From: Cruorifilaria tuberocauda
Taxonomy: Eukaryota; Nematoda; Chromadorea; Rhabditida; Onchocercidae
Assembly (NCBI GenBank): GCA_013365365.1
Contig: JABVXU010000001.1
Coordinates: 682,001-746,000, forward strand
Reading direction: 5' to 3'
DNA length: 64,000 bases
Positions within the stretch are counted from its first letter, which is position 1; every line of letters begins with the position of its first letter. Below the pieces are notes generated by a model. The model was not told the DNA's origin, made no database searches, and saw nothing but the letters and a program-made list of their open reading frames with translations. Shown piece by piece: positions 52,196-64,000 of this stretch. A program made the translations under genes and the position numbers.

Positions 52196-53675
52196 ATCGA
52201 TAATAATTTGCACAGTTTAAACAGATGACGAAACCAAAACCAAAAAGTGGAAATTTTAGTTAAGAAATTTCAGAGTAAAGTATATTTTTGAAATAAACTG
52301 TGAATGATTTTAGTCGTTGATTATTTTTCCTATGTTCGATGATACTGCAGACACTTAGAAGAGTTAATGTCACAGCTGCTCTTACTTTTAGTTATCATAT
52401 CGGGTATTTTTTTAAATTTCCACAGTAGATGCTATTAGCTTCACGATTTTAAAAATTAGAACGAAATTTTTTTTGAAAGAAATCCAGAGATAAAAGCCAA
52501 TGGATTCTTTAAAAGTTCGCTGTTAATTAAATTTAAAGCAAAAGAAACGAATGCGAATTTGGAGTGGATTCTTTCCCCGCATAAAGTATTGAGATATCTC
52601 CATTGTCTCAAATTCCATTCTTCTCTCAGCTTTAGTCCTATTAAAGAAAAGACTTAGAAATAGCGTGTATCATCAGAGACAAGAGAATCTTCAGAAAATG
52701 AAAAAAATTTACTGCAACTTATTATGTGATAGAAATGCAGATAAATAAAAATAAAAACCCGATTAAATTTTCTCGAGATTTTCCAGAGAACTGACCTTGG
52801 ATCGCAATAACAGTTCGCTGTATCCAGTAATGAGTGGAAAATTATCCGCTTATTTATCAGTCCATTTAATTGCAATCATTTTAATTATAAACGCGGTTCA
52901 TGAACTTCCACTAAGAAATATGAAGAAATTAGAAAATAGTTTCAATCAAGTAATAAGAATCAGAGGGAACGATGCATAGGTAGGAAAAGCCACTTTAACT
53001 CTTATTGCTATTATTTATAAATGCAGTTCATGGACTCATGGACTTTGTTCCTTCGTCAATAAGCCTATAAGTATAGTACATGCGAGAAGTCTTGCATCAT
53101 AACTGCCCAAAACTGTCATAAGATCTATTCGCGTCAGAAATTTTTAACATGATTTTCAAAATCAAAGTGGATTTCAACTGGAGCGATCGCTAATCAAAAT
53201 TTCATTTGTTGTACATGGTTTTCTCCACTGGTATGATATATAATCTTCCACTTCTATTTCTTGCAGCACAAAAAGCGAAAATTTGCAATATTTTTTATGC
53301 GCTGTTCTATATTTCAAAACAAAATTTTAGAAAGATAAATAAAAAATGCTTCTCCATTTTGTCACGAATCTCCGTGATACATTAAAAAATCTCAACAAAA
53401 TATAGCGAAAACAAGGAGAAAACTAAACCTGACTGACATAATTTTAAGAAGTTCCAAAGATCCACACCAAATATTTTTTCAGGAAAAAGAAGGAAAAATT
53501 AGTTTACCACCCCCAAGAAATTTTCAGATAGACAAAATTTTGAAGTAGTAATTAGATTACACTGTAAATCTTCATTAGCACAGTACAGCACCGGGAGATT
53601 ACGTACTGTGCAACTGTCATATCAAATGACGTGAAAACAACTGGAATAACAGAAAATTGAACGAAACTTGAATTC
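52196..53675. other. Convergent intergenic region with one doubtful small ORF
   Basis: Between the 3' ends of moc-1 (+) and hsp-6 (-). The only point of note is the small plus-strand open frame listed separately at 52830-52979. Otherwise the stretch is AT-rich with short homopolymer runs and no recognisable element. Confidence 0.4.
52830..52979 (+). CDS. Doubtful 49-residue secreted peptide
   Basis: An ATG shortly after TGTATCCAG (a possible trans-splice acceptor) opens a frame of 49 codons. The first 23 residues look like a signal peptide (SVHLIAIILIINAV) and the remaining part is short and basic. It has no dibasic-flanked repeats and no cysteine. It may equally be a chance open frame: AT-rich DNA often encodes hydrophobic runs, and I recognise no homologue. 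Confidence 0.2.
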   Translation: MSGKLSAYLSVHLIAIILIINAVHELPLRNMKKLENSFNQVIRIRGNDA

Positions 53676-58316
<4,641 letters not shown>

Positions 58317-59129
58317 GGAAGTGAGTCCTGGAATATCTGTCCTTCACATTCTCCCATTGCTACTTGACAAATCTTGAAGTAAGCGTTTTACTTCCAAATA
58401 TTTCGCAGGGTACGTCGGTCTTATTCCCACATAGAATGAATGAAACGTTCAGTGCACTTATACATTCGAAGAGAATGAAATGAGTGATTGATGAATGAAT
58501 TGAAAAGAAGCATAAGAGCAATTCATCGCTTTATTGGATGTTTCTTTGGTTGAAAAGTGTCATCTGGGCTTCATGTCATTTTACCTGTATTGCAGCAATT
58601 CATTCATGCAAGTCGTGTAATCTAATATTCCGTTTTTACAGCTGTTGTTCTAAAAAAACTTAGCAGGACCGAGTTTAACTTTCTCCTTATCAAGCATTAA
58701 AAGGCTAGAAGACTTCTTTAAACTACTAATCAACGAGCAATGACATTGCAGAAAATCAAATGTTCGTTTATTAAATCAGTAAGCAGAAATTGAGATGATG
58801 AAAAAGGATGTAATCAACTTCTCAAGTTTGCTAGATACTGCCCTGTGTCATATCGGACTTGTTATTATCCGTATTAGGACATTCCAGTCGTTTCATCGTA
58901 TGAAAAAAAAATTGGCAAAAAAGATTAAAAAGAGATTTGGATTCTATACAGTTGTTTCCTGTCCGCCTGATTCAGAAGCGTACGCGTCCGGTGTATTCCT
59001 GGAAACTACGTTAAAGTTAATTTATGTAATTACAATAACAGATTGATGTCATCGAAATTTCCTGACATCTAAAATTCTTAAATTTGATTGAAAAATGAAA
59101 ATTTTAAGTTATATAGGAAAAGCGTATTC
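58317..59129. other. Intergenic region upstream of hsp-6
   Basis: This region lies upstream of hsp-6 and downstream of the sarcoglycan-like gene on the minus strand, so it should contain the hsp-6 promoter. I saw no convincing tandem array of heat-shock elements: GAA and TTC triplets occur but not with the regular spacing. The plus-strand open frame at 58795-59046 is not recognisable. Confidence 0.35.
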
Positions 59130-61243
59130 CTACGTTGTTTGCATTTCCTCTGTCACACCTGTTGTTGGCATCTGAACCGGTTCAAATCTTCCATCATCCT
59201 CTATTCCAATCCAAGTCCTTCGTTTATTAACCATTTTTTGGATTTCCGTTGCTTTGCCTTTAATCTGAATCGAATAAACTTTCAAAATTATTCCACTGTA
59301 TTCCATCTCATAAATTATTCTCATCCAATTGTTTCATCAATTTTTCGATGCATTTATGAAGTACGATTTTTGTGGCTTTATGTTGACTGTATTGTAAAAT
59401 GTTATTAAGAATGGTCTAAATAAAATATTAGAAGTTTGCTCGACAATATGTTTCCGTGATTGAAATAAAGCGCAAATTTTTACGTTTAATTTTCATGTCA
59501 ACTGAAATTGATCAATTTTGAACCAATGTTTGCCTAAAATCTCAATCTGAGACGAAGAAATGTTTTGCAAGAAACTTCTAGACTAAAGTAGAAATTTGTT
59601 CTTTGCAAGTTTTTTAATTATGATAAAACTATGAAGTAAAGAGAAGGTAACCTTAACACTGTGGTCAATTTTAAATGACTTCAAATCATCCTTCGAGAGA
59701 AGGGTCCTTCCAGACCTTTCCTGAAGCAATTTTATAAATTCTTGATGACTCAGGAATATATTTATGGCCATGAAAAGATCCAAATTAATAAAGGAATGAA
59801 TTCCTGATTTCATTTTACAATTGTCTAAGATTTGTCTTTTCAAGTTTGGAAGTTCCAAATTTTCCATAAATTAAGAAGAACCTCCGCTTTTCGTCTCAGT
59901 TTTTCAGTTCCTTCCGTTTGTTTGGTTTCCACTTGATTATGTCGATAAAGCAATGTACAAATCTCATCATAATATCCTCAAAATTCTAACAAATCGCAAC
60001 TGATATTTTTCGAAAAAAATTTCAAACTCTTCCAGAAATAATTTTTGGAATCGCAGAAAGTTAATTCTCATAAAAACAAACAAAGAAATTATCAGATAAA
60101 GCTTTTTTCTCTTGCTAGAAATGTCTTAAATTGGTTACGAAGTAGATAAAAGGAAAAAACATCTGAAAGAGTAAACTACAGAAAAATAAGTTGTGCTTGT
60201 AAAGTTCAATTGGTTGTACGATTACCTTTATCAAGGAATTGTCGATCATATCCTTCGCATGTTTCTAAATCATTTTTTTTTCTACAACAACACTCTATAT
60301 AACAATTTAGTATTATCACTAGTGATAATATGATAAGAATAATAGCCATAATGAATATTACTATTTGCGGCACAGTGAAATTGCCGTTAAACAATTTAGC
60401 AAACATTCTTCATTTCAGACAGTGAAAAAATGAAGCAATCTGGAGAATCCACACAAATCTTTCATCAGCGATTCGCCGAAAATTTCATTTTTGGTTAATT
60501 ATTTTGTCAAATAATAACAACGAAACGATACAAATTCCGAATTTCATAATTGTTAACTGTAATTATTTGTTAATTAAAACATTTATATTTCATCTTTAGA
60601 AAAATCATTCGAACAAGAGGCATGACTACATTTTCTGTAATATCAATCAACCTAAACGTCAATATGTTTATACATTTCAGTTTGATTTGATGAACAGGTA
60701 GCAAAGGAAATTATTATAGCAGAAATGCGGGTAATACAGGTAAAACTTTGCTTCTCAAAAATAAACATCTTCAAGTGAAGAGAGAAACGATGGGAATTAA
60801 TGAGAAAGAAAAAAAAAATTGAATGAGTTTTCGCAACTGACTGATTGCGAGTGAATTTCGAGTATCAATAAGGCATCATTTTAATAGCACTCTCATTGTG
60901 ACACAAAATTGTGACACAAAAAATGCATAACCAGTTTTTGCACTCATTGATGACTTCGATTATTGCTAAATGACAGTCAAAAAATTTTGTAAGCTTAAAT
61001 ATGCTTTTATTCTATTCTAGATGATTTCGAGAAATCCTATTAGAGTTGAAATTTAATAAATAAAGCTTTATAGAAGAATTCATGATTTGAAAAGGTAAGA
61101 GAAGTTCAGATGATGAAGATACTAATGAAAAGGTAAGATTCATAAAAGGGAAGCAATTTGTCAGTGACACATCTCGACGAAGGACAACGTAACCTTCTGA
61201 AGGATTGACCATTATGTGGAAATCGTTAATTTGAATTGAGGTC
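59130..61243 (-). CDS. Probable alpha/epsilon-sarcoglycan-like protein, C-terminal exons only
   Basis: Sarcoglycans are single-pass membrane partners of dystrophin. Candidate exons in minus order: about 61243-61123, 60406-60226, 59803-59652 (or starting 59824), 59264-59130. The first carries SIQINDFHIMVNPSEGYVV then RRDVSLTNC, resembling the human epsilon-sarcoglycan stretch PINDLKEGVYVMVGADV. The second has a membrane helix (about 20 hydrophobic residues) followed by YIECCCRKKN, like the human CCRREGVEK. The last two give a cytoplasmic tail with IDHSVKIKGKATEIQKMVNK, comparable to HHSAIQKSTKELRDMSKN. The last three exons are in phase with each other. The link from the first to the second exon is missing, as is the N-terminal half. 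Family call is tentative; a membrane protein with these exons is more secure. Confidence 0.42.
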
Positions 61244-61579
61244 CTCAGCAGTTATTGAAAATGGCACTAAGGACACGATACTCTGAACAATCATGAATTT
61301 CTTCGTTAGTAAATTGAATTGATCTCATTACACGGAATAAAAAAATAGTATCAACAAATATTATGTTATCATAGCTCGCCATAAATTGACTGATTGTAGT
61401 TATTTTCAATCTTATGTTAACGAATCTGGAGAAGAAGGAACATGAACTGATAACTGTTAGCAATTCTGAATCCTGATTTTCATATGATTGATTATTCTTT
61501 TTTTATTATACATTGCAAAGAGTTCATATCAGATAGACTGTCACTTCAGACTTAATGCTTCACAGTTTAGGAAAAAAAT

Positions 61580-63700
61580 TTATTTCAAAAATTTATTGAT
61601 AATTTGAGAAACAAAAGATGAAGACTTCATTTGCAGATGTTGTCCTTCGAAGGCTAGCAAATGCAATCGTTTGCTTTCTAATAGCTCACGCAAGCCGAGA
61701 CGATCCTAAAATTATTAGTTCAATTAAGGTGACCTATCGACCTTTCTTAATAGTTTCAAACAAACTCATATGATACTATCACTTTTGTTCTAGACGAAAG
61801 TAATCAAAGGTTCAAAGGAGAAAGGCTTTTGTTAACAATCAAATTTATTGATCACATTTTGAGATCGCTATATCATATCTGAAATGTTATAATTAACATT
61901 TTAAAGTGGAGTATTTGCAATCACTGCGGATATGCAAAAGCTCATTCATTTTGATAAAGTAAGAAAAATTATAAGCAAAATTCCTACCTCCGTGTAAATT
62001 TTTGATTTTTCAAGAGGAATGATCTTGGATGTGTCATTCTCGTGATAATATTCGAACCACTGCAAATAATAAGAAAAAAATGCAGGTAAAACTTCTAAAT
62101 TACAAATGAAATTAATCAAATATTTGAAAAAAAAGCGCTAAACAAAACAGAAAGTTTAGAAAATATTTCGCAAAGAAAGTGGTCCATAAGTCTATAGATA
62201 TTATAAATACAAAGTCGAATCATTGTGATTATGAGGAAATAAGCTCTATGATATAGCAAAGACAAAAGTAATGAGATATATAAAGAAGGAAAAGAAATCA
62301 CTGAATAGCTCAAATTCAAGAACTACTCTTGTCTGTTAATTAGGATTAGAACAATTTTAAAATTCACCAAATTCAGTAGTGCTCAAAAACAATCTTCCTA
62401 ATCAAGTTCTGAGTTTAATGTTCAATTAGTGAAATGTAATAAATTTATTGATAAAATAAATGAACCTCGGATTCCCTCGGTACTACCATTGTATCATTTA
62501 GAAATTTCACCAGTACTAGGTTTTGCAATTTCAATAAATTCTCTCTGTACGTCTTATTCAAATTCTGAAAACATATATAAATTTTCTTTTCGTCTTTTAG
62601 CTTACCACAAATTTATTTCAGACCTTTGAACTGAATGAATGAGAAGAAGCAGCACTTTTAAATGCAATCAATACTCTCATCAAAATCTTCATTTCCAAGA
62701 ATTTTATCAAAAAAAAATTTGTAAAAATAGAATAATCATACTCTTTCATTATTAATATCGGCAAGGAAAATACTGCTTTGTCGATACGTTGCTTCATCTA
62801 ACGGATCATGCCAATACTGTGCTTGCACTACCCTTGAATTTGTGAAACAAACTGAATTTGATTGTAAATTAATCCTTTCTTACAATATAATGAAGCATTT
62901 TAATTAAAAAGCTACATGATTCCATGGAAATAAACATGAAATGTATCGAAACAGGAATTAAAAAAGAACGAACGTATTCTGAACAAAGCCAACGTACGCG
63001 CCCCATTCCAACAAATTCCGAACGCGATCACAGATATAGCTTTCTGCCGGACATAACGGTAGTCCAAACACTCCCTGATGTTGTCCACCCAATGAAATTA
63101 AATTTTTCATCGGTGGAACTGGACATCGTTGTGCTACGGCACGCCTATACTGTGCTTTAATTAGCTAGAAGAAACAATATTTAAGAATTTATGAGGATGG
63201 AAGCGCTGTTTTACAAAATGTGCAAGTTGAAGGATTCAGTAGATAACTGTAGTGCTTGGAATTACTTATCAAGCAATTTCATACAGCTTACAACCGTAAA
63301 GTTCCAACCAAACTTCCAGTTTGGTGAAATTGAAAAAAAAGGTGCAATTAAAGAGTACAGAAATTGCGCGCCCTGCGAGAAGCCGATAGCATTGTATCCG
63401 TTTTCAAACTTCTTATCATTCTGTATTGTTTGACACACCTCCGCCACCTGATCGTTCACATTTCCAAAGAAACCGTGTTCTGTATCCTGAAGAATACACA
63501 TGCACACATAGTGTACAGAACTTCAAGATTAGATGACCTCTCATCATTAATTATTATGTGGAAACGGACCATTATAACATTGGATCCGATCATTACTGAA
63601 TAGATATATACATTAGGAATGTTCTCCTTCAGCAATTTTTCGATTCGTCCCAAACTTAATGGATTGCAACAGCTGTCACCTGGAAAACTTTCATGTAATA
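61580..63700 (-). CDS. ppt-1: Palmitoyl-protein thioesterase 1, 5' exon beyond window
   Basis: Lysosomal enzyme that removes palmitate from cysteines of lipid-modified proteins; loss in humans causes infantile neuronal ceroid lipofuscinosis. Seven exons in minus order: 63700-63570, 63486-63359, 63144-62974, 62832-62742, 62564-62466, 62059-61988, 61705-61580; all phases agree and give 272 residues. Motifs in order: [37 protein letters not shown] (Ser of GFSQG is the nucleophile), [57 protein letters not shown] (Asp probably catalytic) and AFEGQHLQM (catalytic His). The first exon starts in phase with two bases of a split codon, so a signal-peptide exon should lie further right; none is visible before 64000. 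Confidence 0.93.
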
Positions 63701-64000
63701 CTGAAATTATAAAAGTGCATAGCAGTAAAATCAATAATGGGATTTATACTTTCGAAATTTTAATGAAAATGAATTATTAACAACAATTAACATAAATTTT
63801 CAATTTTAAGCGGGTTAATTTTCAGGAAATATATTAATTAAATCCTTCAAATATCATACACACATGTATATGTATGTGTCTGTTCATGTATATGTGCACA
63901 CTGGTATCTGTTTTGTCAAGAAAAGTCGTTGATGAGAAAAGTTAAAAATCCGAACACGTTTGGTAGTTTTTAGAAAGGAACTGCTAGCAAAGGAAAAATA
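63701..64000. other. ppt-1 first intron, with short TG-rich tract
   Basis: This should be intron between the missing first exon of ppt-1 and the exon at 63700. No signal-peptide exon with fitting phase was found. A short alternating purine-pyrimidine tract with ACACAC and TATATGTATGTG stands at about 63856-63900. Confidence 0.4.

Noticed and set aside
58317..58600. Possible heat-shock elements upstream of hsp-6
   Set aside because: GAA and TTC triplets occur, but not in at least three units with the required five-base periodicity.
58795..59046. Plus-strand open frame of 83 codons rich in lysine
   Set aside because: No homologue recognised, and it lies in the expected promoter region of hsp-6.

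Overview
The window is nuclear DNA of a nematode, most likely a filarial or related spirurid worm. It is strongly AT-rich. Genes are cut into many small exons with TTTCAG-type 3' splice sites, and several start codons sit a few bases after such a site, as expected for spliced-leader trans-splicing. The protein families resemble Caenorhabditis genes (EGL-8, IFE-3, GANA-1, MOC-1, HSP-6, PPT-1). The clade call is inference from composition and protein similarity remembered by eye; no search was run.

Layout. 822-12644 (+): phospholipase C beta (egl-8 type), 30 exons. 13445-15257 (-): cap-binding eIF4E (ife-3 type). 16570-23211 (+): USP8-type deubiquitinase with helical, rhodanese and peptidase domains. 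26127-31368 (+): a small secreted, 12-cysteine protein with antistasin-like and degenerate Kunitz-like parts. 31958-37864 (-): three closely spaced genes in one direction, MEA1-like, QTRT2 (tRNA-queuine transglycosylase accessory subunit) and COA8/APOPT1-like (cytochrome oxidase assembly), probably an operon. 40552-44413 (-): alpha-N-acetylgalactosaminidase/alpha-galactosidase (gana-1 type). 49357-52195 (+): MoeA/gephyrin-E-domain molybdenum cofactor enzyme (moc-1 type). 53676-about 58316 (-): mitochondrial Hsp70 (hsp-6/mortalin). 59130-about 61243 (-): C-terminal exons of a probable alpha/epsilon-sarcoglycan-like membrane protein. 61580-63700 and off the right edge (-): palmitoyl-protein thioesterase 1 (ppt-1 type).

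Exon models were built by hand. For most genes every exon junction keeps reading phase and the total length divides by three, which is the main internal support. Unresolved places are stated: the first hsp-6 exon, one QTRT2 junction, the COA8 N-terminus, and the N-terminal half of the sarcoglycan-like gene.

Functionally the genes are mostly housekeeping: G-protein signalling, translation initiation, endosomal deubiquitination, lysosomal hydrolysis (gana-1, ppt-1), mitochondrial proteostasis and cytochrome oxidase assembly (hsp-6, COA8), tRNA modification and Moco synthesis. The more unusual content is the secreted antistasin/Kunitz-like protein, several duplications touching splice sites, GC-AG introns, and the apparent operon. 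No tRNA or rRNA gene, CRISPR array or intact transposon was recognised.
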